This document shows positions 1 to 10,900 of a DNA stretch of 64,000 bases, one piece after another. Made by a program: the position numbers and the translations under genes. Source of the stretch: Hirsutella rhossiliensis (lineage: Eukaryota; Ascomycota; Sordariomycetes; Hypocreales; Ophiocordycipitaceae). Location: contig NW_025408669.1 of assembly GCF_020360975.1 (NCBI RefSeq), positions 3,038,001-3,102,000 of the forward strand, given 5' to 3'. Below the pieces are notes generated by a model. That model did no database searches. It was not told the origin of the DNA and saw only the letters and a list, made by a program, of their open reading frames with translations. The first letter of the stretch is position 1, and each line of letters starts with the position of its first letter.

Positions 1-1
1 G

Positions 2-2160
2 GCGTACCGCGCCGGCGGGGCGGGCGACGCGGCCCGGCTCATCGACGTCGTCCGGAATGCCGCCGGCGCGGGACAAGTCACGGCGCAGTCAACAGAGCTG
101 CTAGCGATGACGCAGCAGCTCTGCCGGTTCCAGCAGTCGGCGCTAGGGTCGGAGGCCGAGCTCGCGGCGACGGTAGTGGCGGAGGAGAGGGCAGGCAGGC
201 GGGTGAACCTACCGGGCTCGGAGCTCTCGGGGGCGGCGCTGCCACGGCAAGAAGAGGTGCGGGCCATCAAGTCGCAGCAGAGGAGCGCGGCGCGGGGCGG
301 AGCGAGCCATCCAGGGCATCCAGGGCGGCGGGGCGGCGGCGGGCGTCGGGGCCGACCGCGGCGCGGCTCTTCGCGGGGTGATGGGGGGCTTCGGCGAGGA
401 CGACATGGACGTAACGGCGGCCGACGGCGACGTAGACGCTGGCACGGCGGCGGTGATGCGCGTGCGGCTCGGCCCGTCGAGCTCGTTCGTCGCCGCCGGC
501 AGGAGCTGGCGGGCAGCTAACGCTCAACGAGAAGCAGGCCATCGCTCTCCTAATCGTATGCCGGCAGCTCGACCGAATCCGGCAGGGCGACGACGCAGGC
601 GGCGATGGCGGCGGCCAGCTCTGCCTGTTCATCGGCGGCGAGGGCGGCACCGGCAAGTCGCGCGTCATCGAGGCGCTCGTCGAGCTGCTCGCCCGGAGGG
701 ACCTATCGAGCCGGCTGCTGGTTACGGCGACGTCGGGCACGGCGGCAGCACGGATCAACGGCATCACACTACACTCGGCCTGCGGCCTTACGGTCGGCCA
801 GGGCGGCCGGGCGGGAGGGGCGACGAGGGACGTAGACGGCGTACGGCTGCCGGGCCAGGGCGAGCGCTTCGTCGACGGCCGGTCGCGGATGGACTGGCAG
901 GAGAAGGAGGTGCTGGTGATCGACGAGGTCAGCATGCTCGGGGCGCGGACGCTGCACGCCGCCAACGAGCAGCTGTGCAGGCTGCGGGGGTCGGCGCGAG
1001 ACTTCGGCGGCATCCCGGTGGTGATCTTCTGCGGCGACTTCCACCAGTTCCGGCCGGTGCAGGAGCGGTCGATCCTGCTGCCGAGCGCGGCGGTGGCGTG
1101 GGACGAGGACGGGGCGTTCGCGGCCGAGCAGCGGCGGCAGCACGACAAGGCGCACGCGCTGTGGCGGCGGTTCACGACGGTCGTCATGCTGGACGAGCAG
1201 ATGCGGGCCGCCGGCGACCCGGAGCTGCGGCGGCTGCTCGGGCGCATCCGCCGGGGGGAGCAGGACCGGTCGGACCTAGAGCTGCTCAACTCGAGGTGCC
1301 ACCGGCCGGGCAGGCGGATCCCGTGGGAGACGGGCCTGACGGTGGTCACGCCGCTCAACCGGAACCGCTGGAACCTCAACCTAGAGGCGGCGCTCGCGTT
1401 CCGGGCGCGGCGGCGGACGGCGGCGCGCGTCTTCCTGTCCGAGCACAAGTGGAGGGAGGGCCTGCCGACGGAGGAGGAGGCGGTGTTAATGCTGTGCCAG
1501 GGCGACGACAGCGCGACGCCGGTGCCGGCCGTCTTCGTTTTCGTGCCGGGCATGCCGGTCGTCGTGAACCAGAACACGCACCAGGGGCTGAAGCTAGTGA
1601 ACGGGGCCGGCTACACGGCGGTAGACGTCATCCCCGACCGGGCCTTCCCCGGCCACCGGGTCTCGGCCGAGCTGACGATGCACTTCGGGCCGCCGGCGGG
1701 CATCGTGCTGGCTTCGGAGACGACGAGGGACTTCCACTTCGTCGGGATGCCGGCCGGGACGATCCTGCTGACGCCCATCAGCGTCAAGATCACGGCGCAG
1801 CGGAAGCGGCCGTGGCAGCGCAACGACGTCAGCCGGAGGGGCCTGCCGTGCGCGGCGGCCTTCGCCTGCACCGACTACAAGGTGCAGGGCGGGACGCTGG
1901 AGCGCGTGGCGCTGGAGCTGCGGGGGGCGAGGATGACGACGGTCGAGGGGAGGGCGGTGCCGTCGCCGTGCGACCCGTACAGCCTGTACGTGCAGCTGTC
2001 GCGGTGCCCGACGCTCGACGGCATCATGCTCGTATCGGAGGTGCGGGAGCGGGATCTAGTCGGGAACCGGGTGCCCGAGGAGATGACGGCAGCGCAGGCC
2101 CGGCTAGAGGAGCTTAGCAGGCAGACGACGCAGGAGGCGGCCGACTGGCTCCGCGGGTAA
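2..2160 (+). pseudogene. Helitron Rep-helicase, linker and PIF1-type helicase domain (frame-disrupted)
   Basis: The product would be the SF1B (PIF1-like) helicase half of a Helitron transposase, which unwinds DNA during rolling-circle transposition. The reading frame starts in frame 2 at base 2 with a linker containing QQLCRFQQSAL, moves to frame 3 near 380, then to frame 1 from about 520 to the stop at 2158-2160. Visible motifs are Walker A GGEGGTGKS (about 640-666), Walker B VLVIDEVSML (about 910-940), GDFHQFRP (about 1033), and the C-terminal DYKVQGGTLERVALEL and YVQLSRCPTLDG helicase motifs. The linker aligns with the linker of Helitron copy 2 (38.34-37.84 kb minus). Two frame changes prevent one continuous product as given; these may be mutations or sequence errors. 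The N-terminal Rep domain is outside the window. Confidence 0.88.
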
Positions 2161-2705
2161 CGCGGGCGGCGTAGGCGTCTCGCTCGCAGCGGAGGAGATC
2201 CTGCCCTTAGGACGACTACCCTAGCACACAATCAGGGGGCGGAGAAAGCAAAAATTATGGGAAGGCGCAACGTAGAGAGATAGAAATAAGAGCAACAATC
2301 TTAAGGTAGTTAATGGACATCGACGGGTGCGTGTCTAATATAGACAGACCGCAAAGGCGGAGATTTAGACTTCACAGGCCAGCCGGCTCTAGGCTAGCGG
2401 GCTTGCCGTAGCTACCGACGTAAAAGGAGCACAGGTCAAGGGCCAGGAGGGGGGCAAAGAGGAAAGGGGCGTATTCCGGGGCGAGCTTGAAAGAAAGGGC
2501 CAGGAAAGAAGACGGGCTTCAAGGAAAGAGGGCAAAAAGGGGCGGCGACGAGGGCGGTGAGGTTGTATTTTTAAACAAATCTAAAGAGAGCAAGCCGACG
2601 AATTAGAGGACGGCAGCCGACGAATCAGAGGGCGGCATTTAGGGGGGGGGGAATTAATGGCGGGTTTTTTTTTTCTTTCTCCCCGGGGAGGAACCAGAAG
2701 AACCT
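2161..2705. other. Helitron 3' noncoding region
   Basis: No convincing coding sequence is visible. The stretch is purine-rich with short G runs. It contains two GAATTAGAGG/GAATCAGAGG motifs near 2600-2630. The same CGAATCAGAGG motif recurs, on the minus strand, in the 3' region of Helitron copy 3 (about 46,245-46,320), supporting its assignment to the Helitron tail. Confidence 0.5.
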
Positions 2706-2905
2706 TTTCGTCACTAACGTTCCTCAAGGCATGAAGTCCTTTCGTTCCTCAAGGCAAAGTCCTTTCGTTCCTCAAGGCAAATCAGCCAATCAGAGGCGGA
2801 GGATGTGGGGGTGAAGCAGTCTGGGGCCTTTTTTCCCCGCGCGCTAATGAAGTCCTTTCGTTCCTCAAGGCAAGTCCTTTCGTTCCTCAAGGCATCCTCA
2901 AGGCA
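2706..2905 (+). repeat. CGTTCCTCAAGGCA minisatellite, array 1
   Basis: The motif CCTTTCGTTCCTCAAGGCA is repeated about six times in direct or near-direct arrangement, interrupted by a non-repeat stretch at about 2780-2850. The same motif forms a large array at 29.4-30.0 kb and single or short copies at 3.56-3.65 and 46.14 kb, always close to a Helitron helicase 3' end. Confidence 0.8.
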
Positions 2906-2934
2906 CAACAAGGCACAATCAAGCTCGAACTTGA

Positions 2935-3526
2935 CAATTCTCAATCAAGTTTGACTTTTCGTCAAGTCAAGTTCTCAAGTCAAGTTAGGTAGTAGTCATC
3001 AATCAATCGAGTTCAAGGAGTGTCAAGTCGTCAAGTACTTGACGCCACATGGCAAAGAGAGGACTACCTAGATCGGGAAGTAATCCGCCAATTACATCGC
3101 TTCGAGTCGTGGGATTCGCCCTCAAATATTGTGGGGCCGATCGTGGTTGCTTAGCGCGCATTAGCCGTAAGTGGGCCCGCGCGGGGGCCCCCAAACCGTC
3201 CCAACACAAGCGAAAATGAACCCCACTCTTATCACACCAAACAGCCATCAACAACGCGTCAATTCGACGCGTGATAACGTTGCCACACGCGTTCCGGGGG
3301 GCCCAAGTCGGTCATTCAGCACTCCAAGCTCCAAAAATTTTGCGCGGGATTTCTGCACCGCGAGTGTCTGTACCAATTACCGGATTAGGCATAGTACATC
3401 AAGTACTTGACAAGTTGTCAATCAAGCTCATTGACTGGTCAAGTCAAGTTTCAATCGAGTTGGACATACCTTCAATCAATCAAGTTCGATGGTCGAAATT
3501 GAACTCGATTGATTGTTAGCCACACT
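2935..3526. repeat. Candidate foldback element with CAATCAATCGAGTTCAA ends
   Basis: The left edge (about 2998-3016) carries CAATCAATCGAGTTCAA and the right edge (about 3500-3520) carries its reverse complement. Subterminal CAAGTCAAGTT and TCAAGTACTTGA motifs occur on both sides in mirror order. The interior has no convincing ORF. This looks like a small non-autonomous inverted-repeat element, but its exact ends and target duplication were not resolved. Related TCAATCAA-rich DNA is at 27.72-27.80 kb. Confidence 0.4.
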
Positions 3527-3557
3527 GGGCTCGCAGGGTAAGAAACAGGGTAAGAAG

Positions 3558-3648
3558 AAGCCTTTCGTTCCTCAAGGCATTCCTCAAGGCACCTTTCGTC
3601 ACTCGTTCCTCGTTCCTCAAGGCACTAACGTTCCTCAAGGCAAGGCAT
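3558..3648 (+). repeat. CGTTCCTCAAGGCA minisatellite, array 2
   Basis: A short array of TTCCTCAAGGCA units with variants such as TCGTCACTCGTTCC. The preceding CTCGCAGGGTAAGAA resembles DNA flanking the 29.4-kb array (CTCGCAGGGCAAGAA on the minus strand). It ends directly at the RNase H fragment. Confidence 0.7.
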
Positions 3649-3650
3649 CG

Positions 3651-4074
3651 GGTTGAGCTACGGGTTGAGCTACGAGCCATCCTCGGTGCACTCCGCTTCC
3701 GTCACTGGCGAGGTGAGGGCTTCATGACGTTGGTTTTCGCCACTGACGCCGAATATGTGGCTGAAGGCGCCAGCACGTGGGCTCGCGGCTGGGTACGCAA
3801 TGGATGGAGAACCAGCACGGGCGCCGAAGTGAAGAACAAGGACCTGTGGGAGATGCTTCTTGGAGAGGTTGAGCGGTGGGATTCCTCGGGCTTAAAGATC
3901 CAATTCTGGAGGATTCCCCGAACCCTAAATCTGATGGCGGACCATGCGGCGAAGCAAGCTGCGGCAACAGAGGAAGGTCCGGATTGTCAAACGACATTCC
4001 GCCCCAGTCGAGGAGGTGTCTCGACCCACATGGGCACCGTTCTTGTGTATATAACTGGGACCTTCGTTCCTTGA
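3651..4074 (+). pseudogene. Ribonuclease H-like gene fragment
   Basis: The translation from about 3651 to the stop at 4072-4074 shows a fungal RNase H fold signature: a short VELRAILGALRFRHW segment, then LVFATDAEYVAEG (acidic catalytic strand), then VKNKDLWEML, then FWRIPRTLNLMADHAAKQAA (the AD near the C-terminal catalytic position). The N-terminal catalytic strand is missing, so the fragment starts inside the domain, immediately after the minisatellite. The segment VELR is present twice in a row at the junction. RNase H would cleave RNA in RNA:DNA hybrids. The fragment could be a host gene interrupted by the Helitron or a retroelement remnant; the gene-like WRIPRTLN form favours a host-type gene. 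Confidence 0.65.
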
Positions 4075-4554
4075 CTTGGGCAGTGGTCAAGGCCAATAGA
4101 CTCTCTATAACCGTCATATGCATGGCATCTCTCATTTCCTTTTGACACGGATGAATACTGTGAAATCATGGGTGTGCTCACATAATATCGACCTCGAACC
4201 GTATGGGTGGTTAGGTTACAAAGATCAAGCATCTCGGCCCTGTCATGCCATGACTGAGACGGTGGTCTACTGGTCTTGCGCGAAGAGCCTGGAGAATGAA
4301 GGCAAAAACCTGCGCGACAGCCGTTCGATGGAGTCTCACATCACCAAAAAGAGCTCGTCGACAATGGTGCGAAGACACTACTTGCTCGATGCTTCAAGAG
4401 GAGCCATGCTCGACTGCATGAATCGTTCGAACATCTTCGCCATGGAGGCATTGTCTTGTTTAGGACCTGCTGCGCCTCTTTCGCTCGACGAAGAGATCGA
4501 TCCGTCACTGAGCCTCGGTAAGGGGTCGAGCCTCATACATAGTTTTTGACAATG
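4075..4554. other. No confident gene; possible 3' extension of the MYND gene
   Basis: Plus-strand open frames here show no recognisable features. On the minus strand, a frame from about 4540 to 4386 reads a plausible protein tail ending EASSK. It could be an extra exon or frame-shifted end of the MYND gene just upstream on that strand, but no clean splice pair joins them. Confidence 0.3.
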
Positions 4555-5583
4555 CTACGGTTTAGATTGAAAAACTGCAGAAGCTCGATCTTGGAAAGCC
4601 GAAGCAGTATCCCCCATACCTTGAAAGCGGTTGAACATGGTGTCCGTCTCGAGGTCCCGGTTGATCTTGTCTCGATCCCATGCATTCACGCGATCCCCTG
4701 CCAGCCCTCTTGGATCAGGATTACTGGCCTGCCTCTCGAACCACTGCCGCCGCTCCCTCTGCTCCTTGGTTGGGTTCTGGGCTCGGTATGCCGCTTTGAG
4801 ATCCTCCCAGCCATTTACACCGCGTGAGTCTTCCGCTACGTAGTGTCCGGAGCCATCAAGGCAGATAAAGTTGGCGGTGGAATCGGCACGTCCCAGGACT
4901 GTAAAATAATGCTCCCAGTTGTCACCGAAGTCGTAGGTGTAGACAATCTGGCGATCTGGCTCAGGTCAGGAAAAGGGCGGTCAGGGAGACTTGGCTGATG
5001 AACACATACTTTGAAGCTGTGCATCGTCCAATAGCTGGAACAACTTGTACTTGTCGGCTTTCTTCTCTGGTGTGTTGGGGTGACGCCTCGTCGACTCGTG
5101 CATGCGATCGATGCCGGAAAACATGGTCTGTTCGACCGGGTCGACAACGCGGAAGAGATACTCCCTCGGCTCGGAAGCCGAAAGTTGATCGCCTGACGGA
5201 CCTATGGCCATGCGTCTTCTCATGAATTCATTCACGTCGGCGGGCTCACGGTAATCTGGATCCAGGACTGCGAAGTCGAACGAATGGGTGGTCGCCCACC
5301 CAAACGCTGTTTGCAGCGCCAGGTGAAGCATGTAGAAGACGGCGTGCGCTGGGCATGACAAGGTGCGCGTTACCGGCGGGTTTGTAATGTGCTCCGGGCC
5401 CAGGTGAAACTTGATGATGTAGTTAGGTCGAAAACAGGCCTCCTTGTGAGATGGCCAGGCCGCCGACTGACAGTCGCGCGAGCAGTATGCCGCCGTTCGG
5501 CATCTAGAGCACCGCTGGAGGGAATCAGTGTCTAGGGAAGAGGGGGACGACTTTGTGCAGCCGGCGTTGCCGCACTTGTCCAT
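4555..5583 (-). CDS. MYND zinc-finger / pRiA4b ORF-3-like domain protein
   Basis: This reads as a two-exon gene: exon 1 is 5583-5010, the intron 5009-4956 (54 nt, GTATGT..CCAG, CTGAC branch site), and exon 2 is 4955-4555, giving about 324 residues. The N-terminus carries a MYND-type zinc finger (CGNAGC, RCSRC, YCSRDCQ, H..AC; residues about 3-48), a protein-interaction module. The C-terminal half carries a pRiA4b ORF-3-like fold signature (VYTYDFGDNWEHYFTV followed by an LDGSG...EDSRG loop). This combination is known in fungi; its biochemical role is not established. The start at 5583 puts MDKCGNAGC first; an upstream in-frame ATG at 5703 would add 40 hydrophobic-rich residues and is less likely. 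No frame break is needed, so this is one of the few intact host genes here. Confidence 0.8.
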
Positions 5584-5885
5584 AGATGCCAATTGTGCGA
5601 AGCCTTTGGCCCCTGCAGACGACAGAAAGTGGATGTTTGCAAGATCAAGGTGGCCAACAGCAAGGATTAGAAAAGTGTAGGCGAGGAATAGCGGGTCAAG
5701 CATCTGAAGTCACGTGACTCGTGAAATCGCCAAGAGTGAGGCGAAGGGCCTAACCCTCATCTTAGTCAGCCTGTTACCTGAAGAGTGTGTGAGGGGGTCG
5801 ACTCCTGTATGTTGGGTCGGGCCACCCTAATCTCCCTGTGCCGCCGTCAGCCAATAAAAATGATTTCTTTAAGCCGCGTCAGGTA

Positions 5886-5951
5886 CCCGTGCCACGCCCC
5901 ACTTGCTGGTGCGAGTTTTTCGAGGGCCAATAAAGTGGGGCGTGGCACGGG
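5886..5951. mobile_element. MITE copy 1 (66 bp, TA target duplication)
   Basis: A 66-bp inverted-repeat element with 19-bp terminal repeats CCCGTGCCACGCCCCACTT, flanked on both sides by TA (5884-5885 and 5952-5953). The TA duplication suggests mobilisation by a Tc1/mariner-type transposase. Related ends occur at 24.63-24.82 kb and at the edges of the large element at 51.0-63.6 kb. Confidence 0.8.
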
Positions 5952-5953
5952 TA

Positions 5954-6400
5954 ATAGTAGTATTGATTACCGTCTGGGGCAGCCATATAAGGGCAAAAGA
6001 CGTGCTAGGCTAGAGAAGACTAGATACATAGAATATCCCGAGTACCTGGACTAAGGGCCGGGTGTAGCACCTAACCACTCCATCTAGCAATTCTGAGGCT
6101 CGAAGGCCGGTCGGAAATTCGGGGCCCTTCCCCGTCAGCGGTTCCAGGCACGGCAGTGAAAGAGTAATAGTAGTCAGTTTTTGGCCGAGGCCAGGTGACT
6201 GAGAGAGACCACGAAGTCATGGGCCGGCCGCAAGCCCCCTGAAGGGCCTACGGGGTAGAAAAAAAAGAAAGGAAGTAGAGAGTGTAGGTATGTTAGTCGG
6301 GGGTTTGCCCTGGAGGGCGATTGTCTTCTCCCGCAGGAGTATTCGATCCGGGCCACTTCGTGGTCATGACAGTTGGCGAAGTCCCCGTGCCTACTCCTCG
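5954..6400 (-). mobile_element. LINE 3' end fragment (family of the 51-62 kb LINEs)
   Basis: This matches, on the same strand, the 3' untranslated region and last coding segment of LINE B (56.45-57.06 kb). Shared features are GTATTGATTACCGTCTGGG beside a TAGTAG tail, the AAGGGCAAAAGACGTGCTAG block, and the GCAGGAG.ATTCGATCCGGGCC coding block. The element is read right to left, with its triplet-repeat tail abutting the TA of the MITE at 5952. It is a 5'-truncated insertion. Confidence 0.75.
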
Positions 6401-6490
6401 GAGGTCGAGCAGGTCATCAAACGGACGGCACCATGGAAGGCGGCGGGGGAAGACGGTTTGCCCCTGGGGCTACTAAAACGCCTGCGGTAA
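6385..6490 (+). pseudogene. LINE reverse transcriptase scrap, opposite orientation
   Basis: The plus-strand translation reads EVEQVIKRTAPWKAAGEDG followed by LPLGLLKRLR. This resembles the conserved start of non-LTR reverse transcriptases (PWKAPGPDGI.P..LK). It is fused to the minus-strand LINE 3' end just before it at a short shared GAGCAGGT motif. Only about 35 residues are present. Confidence 0.55.
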
Positions 6491-6666
6491 ACCAGTCGCT
6501 ATCTCTATCCTTGCATTGCTAGAGTAGTTAGGTTCAGTCTTTAAGAAGGAACGTGTTACTTTACGGTAGCGGGAAAGTTTCCACATCTCGCCTCGGTACC
6601 TACAAAGGTCGGGGCCCCCCCTTCCTAGATGGAGGTGGCAGAGCAATCTGCACACACCAAGAGTCC
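6491..6666. other. Unassigned spacer before MULE
   Basis: No gene is supported. It may be a continuation of the degraded LINE scrap, as a few codons resemble reverse-transcriptase flanks, but nothing could be aligned confidently. Confidence 0.3.
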
Positions 6667-6740
6667 ATGCACGCATCGGGATGGCTCCGGACAGTCAGGT
6701 TCGGACAGTCAGATTGCAGGGATTGTTGCGCTAAGCAAGG
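6667..6740 (+). repeat. Outer MULE: target duplication and left TIR
   Basis: The 10-bp duplication ATGCACGCAT (6667-6676) is followed by a terminal repeat starting CGGGATGGCTCCGGACAGTC at 6677. The TIR matches the reverse complement of the right end for about 70 bp, up to the GCGCTAAGCAAGG block, with weaker similarity beyond. Confidence 0.85.
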
Positions 6741-6848
6741 GTTAAAAACGATCGCGTCTTGGCTGCAGCCCAAATAGGATAACTGTCAATTGCCCCTTGC
6801 CAGGTGCGCGTCGCCGTAAGAATCGCGCCCTTCAATTCATCAAGCTCG

Positions 6849-7893
6849 ATGGAGATCGCGGCGACGCGAAAGCAAACCCAAATGGAGATCCAGTACCGCG
6901 ACACCCTCCTTGGCGACATCCGCTCCGCCTTCGACAAAGCTGTGGAAGCCCTGCCGCATGAGCATCTTCGCGCCCCGTTACTGGTGACGAGGCGAACGAC
7001 CCTGAGGAGCCCTTCGCTGGTTCCAAGACTATGCCTTCACCCAGGGTTTCGCTCTCGTCACTACCAGCAAGGCACGCGACCGCCTCCGAGTGAGCTGCAT
7101 CCATCATGGAAGAGGCACGCGAAACACGCGAAAGCTATCGGATACGGTCACAGAGGGAGGGGACCGAAAGAAGGAGCTCACCTACGTCAAGGCAAAGGAC
7201 TGTCCCTACAGTCTTTATGTCTCCTACAAAACTATCCGGAGCGGAGGGGTAGAGGAGCGAAAGGGCTGGGTGGTCGGTTTCACCTACGCATGCCATACGC
7301 ACCCGCCACTTCAAAATCCCTTCCATTACGCCTGCCATAGATCCCGTATCCCAGAGCGGGCCGCAGCAGTCGATCTGGCCCTCGCGCATCGGACTGCCGG
7401 CCTGTCGGCGACTGAATTAACCCGGATTCTCGACCAACACGGCTTAGGCAATTGTCTTTCCGCAAAGGAGTTCTACAACCTGAGTCGGTCTGAAGGAAGA
7501 CGCAGCAGTCAAGAAGCGCTTGACCTCTTGCTTACTTGTTTGGAGTTCGAAGACTTCCGCGTTCGTTGCTTCTTCAAGTACCTTCTCGACGACCAAGGAC
7601 GACGGACAGCGCGGGTACTCGAGCACCTGTTCTTCTGTTCTTCCGAGCAGATCCGCCTGGGTAGAAGATTCGTCAGCGGATTCCTCATGCAAACCGATGC
7701 GACGTTCAACACCAATTGCCTCCACCTGCCTTTATCTGTCATAGTGGGAATCACAAACACAGGCAAGAAATTCCTCTGGCTTTCGCCTTTATAACATCTG
7801 AATCAGCTGAAGCCTTCGAATTTGTGAATGCCCAATTGGCGGAACTGGTCTGGTACGATTGCCCACCACCTCAAGTCGTTCTCGGGGATCAAA
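6849..7893 (+). pseudogene. Outer MULE transposase, N-terminal half
   Basis: This encodes the N-terminal half of a Mutator-like transposase, which cuts and inserts the element. The likely start is ATG 6849 (MEIAATRK). One early frame change near 7000 separates it from the main frame. A FAR1-like DNA-binding region spans about 7020-7330 (WFQDYAFTQGFALV, then CPYSLYVSYKTI and a C..H.H motif). The MULE catalytic core follows: MQTDATFNTN with the first acidic residue, then FAFITSESAEAFEF and VVLGDQTK with the second. The frame shifts by one near 7780. It stops at the inner MULE just after GDQTK; the matching continuation is at 11,339. Confidence 0.82.
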
Positions 7894-7995
7894 CCAAGGC
7901 AATTGATATGCGGGCCGAACCACTTTACTACGGGGGCCGTCTTCCGGGGGCCGTGTGGCTGACCCTCCAAATCGGGTAGTTGAACATTCCGTTGT
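7890..7995 (+). repeat. Inner MULE: target duplication and left TIR
   Basis: The 8-bp duplication CAAACCAA (7890-7897) precedes a TIR of about 98 bp beginning GGCAATTGATATGCGGGCC. The reverse complement lies at 11,233-11,330, with only about two mismatches. Confidence 0.88.
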
Positions 7996-10900
7996 CTGTC
8001 TTCAGCCACGCAATAATTTCTCGGGCAGGGATGCTATAACGCTCTTGTATTCTATCTGGAGTTTTATGGCATTGCGTTTTGCAAGAATAAACTAATAATA
8101 TGATGACGGGCCTGCCGGGAAGAGTTCAAGAGGTCCCTGGTAATCGCGCCCACCTGCAAATAGATCCGGGGTCAGATCCGGACGACACGCGGAGGGCCAG
8201 GCCCTATGGACAGGCTATTTTCACGGTCCAGAACACTCTGTATTTTCGCTACCCAAATTACATTCGCACATGGATACAATCGCCGCGGCTTTCCTTGCTA
8301 CCAGAATTTGATAGGACTGAAGGCGCTGCAGTGACAGGCCGCGTACGGGAACTTTGCCGTCTCCGCTTCGGCTGAGCTTCCTGCCTCTCTTCATCAGAGA
8401 TGGTCTCCCATTCTGACCGTCGCCTCCGTACGCTAGGTTGCCTCCTGCGGCCAGCTTGTCGCACGCCTGTCTGCTTGCCCGGCCCAAGGATAGCTGACTT
8501 GCGGGCGGGCTTTCTGCCTGGCCCAGCCTTGCCCACTGCTGCTCGACTACGGCTGGACGGCCGAATTTTCATGCTCTCAGGGACAGGCTGTGTCGCATTC
8601 TTCGGTCGGCCTCGGAGACATGCTGCGATCTTAGGGTCGAGAATTCGGCGGTAGGGATTGTGCGAGGTTGGCTCCCTAAGGTGCCAACGAGGGTGAACGT
8701 CCCATTTCGTCAAGGGTATGCCCGCTTCTAATTTGTTGTAGATTGTATGGCAGCAAGGAATCCCTAGCTGCCACGAGACGGAACAATCCTCGTTGCAATC
8801 CCCGATCGGCTCTGGCCAAGGACGTGACCTGCTTGGTATCGATCTCAAAGCTTGCCGATGCTCTTTGGCAATGAGCTTGAGCCCCGGCTCAGACATCACT
8901 GTGCGAAGCTCTCCTAGATACCCGAGCCGGGACCGGAGTATGTGCGGAGGTCAAAACCTCATCCTGCGAGCAGTTATCGATGAAGTCTCGTTCTTGGTCG
9001 CCTAGCATGGCCTCGATTGCCTCCACAAGCGAGTACAAATGGCTCATCCCATTGAGCAGGTAACTCTTGACATTATTGTTGCTGGCCTCGGTGCCAGAGG
9101 TCACACGAACCCCGAAATTGCGGTACTTCTTGATGAAGCATTGTGCCCATTGCGCTCGTATGGGCAAGTATGTCTTGTAAAGGTACATAAGGATGGCCTG
9201 CTGGTCGTTAAACTCGCCACATAGACGCACCCAAGCCTTTTCATGCTCTTCTTTTGTCTCTGCAAATGCCACGAACTTCCACAGTTCGAGGACACCACGG
9301 TAGTTGTGGGGCACAGGCGCAGTAACGTTGCTATGGTTCAGTGAGCTCTCTTGTCTCTCTAGGGCGAGCACAGCTTCCATATCCCCCGAAGACAGCCTTG
9401 CGTTCGGGTTACCATCTCCGTCGCTTTCTGGATCTTCATTTCTGCTCTTCCATTTCCGTTTGGCATTAAGGAGAACATTTGCGTTGATATGTTGAACACA
9501 TATTGTTGCTGACTCTCGGGGATACTGGCTTTCTAGTGCTGCCTTCATCTGTTGGTCGTAGTCGGTAACAACAACATTGGGTAGCGGGATCATATGCCTG
9601 TCATTTAGTTCTCTAACCGCCTCCGCGAGGAATTGGAACCCTTCGCGTCTCTCGTTATCGATCAAACCGAATGCGGCGTTGTAGACAGATTTCAGGCAAG
9701 TCTGCCCCGTGACCTGGAAGAGCGGTAGTTTGAAGCGGTTTGTATTGTATGTGTTGTCGAAGCTCAATGTCCCCGGAAAGCGCTTCCACATTCGGAGACA
9801 ATATGGGAATGTCCATAGCAGACCAACAAGGCGATCAGGCTCCGTCGCCGACCACTTGACGATATATGGGATGCCCCTCTCGTCAAACAACTTAATCAAG
9901 GCGGCTGTCGGACCTAATCCGCCTAGCTTTTCGCGACGCAAGAGTGCCCGAGCGTTATATATGTCCCGTCTTGTGTAGTGCGTTCCGCGATGCTTTTCTT
10001 GAACGATGCCACGGACATCGCGCGCCCTGATCCCGACTCGTCGGCTCGTCGCTTCAACTGTTGCCTTGACAGAGTCAGTAAGTCTTCGATGGACTGGATG
10101 TGCCGAGAGACTCATAGAACGGTCGTGGTTGTGTTGGCTGTGCTGAAGGTCGGCAAACGCCCGCAGAGTCCACATGTAGTCATTTCGTTCCAGGGCCTCC
10201 GCAATGACCTTCCACTTACATCCACACTTGCGCGATCGTCTTTGGCGGAGACCTGCGCCTCTTGGCATACGAGGCTCGCCGTACCGGTCGCACTGAAACA
10301 CATATCTCGTCTTCCTGGCTTGGTTGCCGGAGCCATTGCGTCTGATAACACCAAATTCATTCTCCTTCGCGAATTCGTTGACATGGAATTGAAGAGCATC
10401 GACCGATACCGCGGCAGGGCCAGGGATTGGCGGGTTGGGGATAGGAATCGAGGCATCTCGACTGGTAGACGCTGTATCTGACAGGCCGTCCCAGTCCTCG
10501 TACTCGTAATCCTCTTGTTCCTGGCTTGGCGGCGGCGAGGGTGACGTTGGTAAGACCGGCGGTGATGATGAGTCTAGGGCTCCTGGAGCAACTCGGAGCG
10601 CAGCAGGTGCCGGGCAATGCTGAGCCAATTCGCGAGCTAGTAAATTGTCGAACTTGGCTTGCTCTTGGGCAAAATCTAGGGCAGACCGAAAACGGACCGT
10701 GCTTCTCGTACGTTGCTCGGTATCCCCTGAAGTTGCTTGTTCCCGAAGGCGCTCTCTCTCTCAAGTCTGTCGGGGCCCCGGAACCACAGGGGTGAATAAC
10801 CGCTGCATGCCACCGCCGCGGAAGCAGTCGTCCAGAAAGATTCGCGACTGCCGCAATTCCCAATAGGGCTCATCGACTCCGCGATTACCATGCGGTTTAG

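Larger units (their letters stand above)
1..2905 (+). mobile_element. Helitron copy 1, 3' part (cut by window edge)
   Basis: This is the downstream part of a Helitron rolling-circle transposon. It holds the linker and helicase region of the Rep-helicase gene, then about 550 bp without a gene, then an array of the CGTTCCTCAAGGCA minisatellite. The same order (helicase end, then this minisatellite) is seen in the minus-strand Helitrons at 30 kb and 46 kb. The Rep half would lie left of the window. The 3' terminus is not defined; it could be near 2905 or near 3648, where a second short array ends. Confidence 0.75.

Noticed and set aside
267..1577. 436-codon minus-strand open frame over the first Helitron
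   Set aside because: It is the GC-rich antisense of the helicase gene and has no recognisable domain.
2280..2340. CTTAAGGTAGTTAATG resembling conserved large-subunit rRNA sequence
   Set aside because: Only a short word matches; the flanks do not resemble rRNA.
4118..4549. 143-codon plus-strand open frame
   Set aside because: No recognisable features; it lies antisense to the probable 3' region of the MYND gene.
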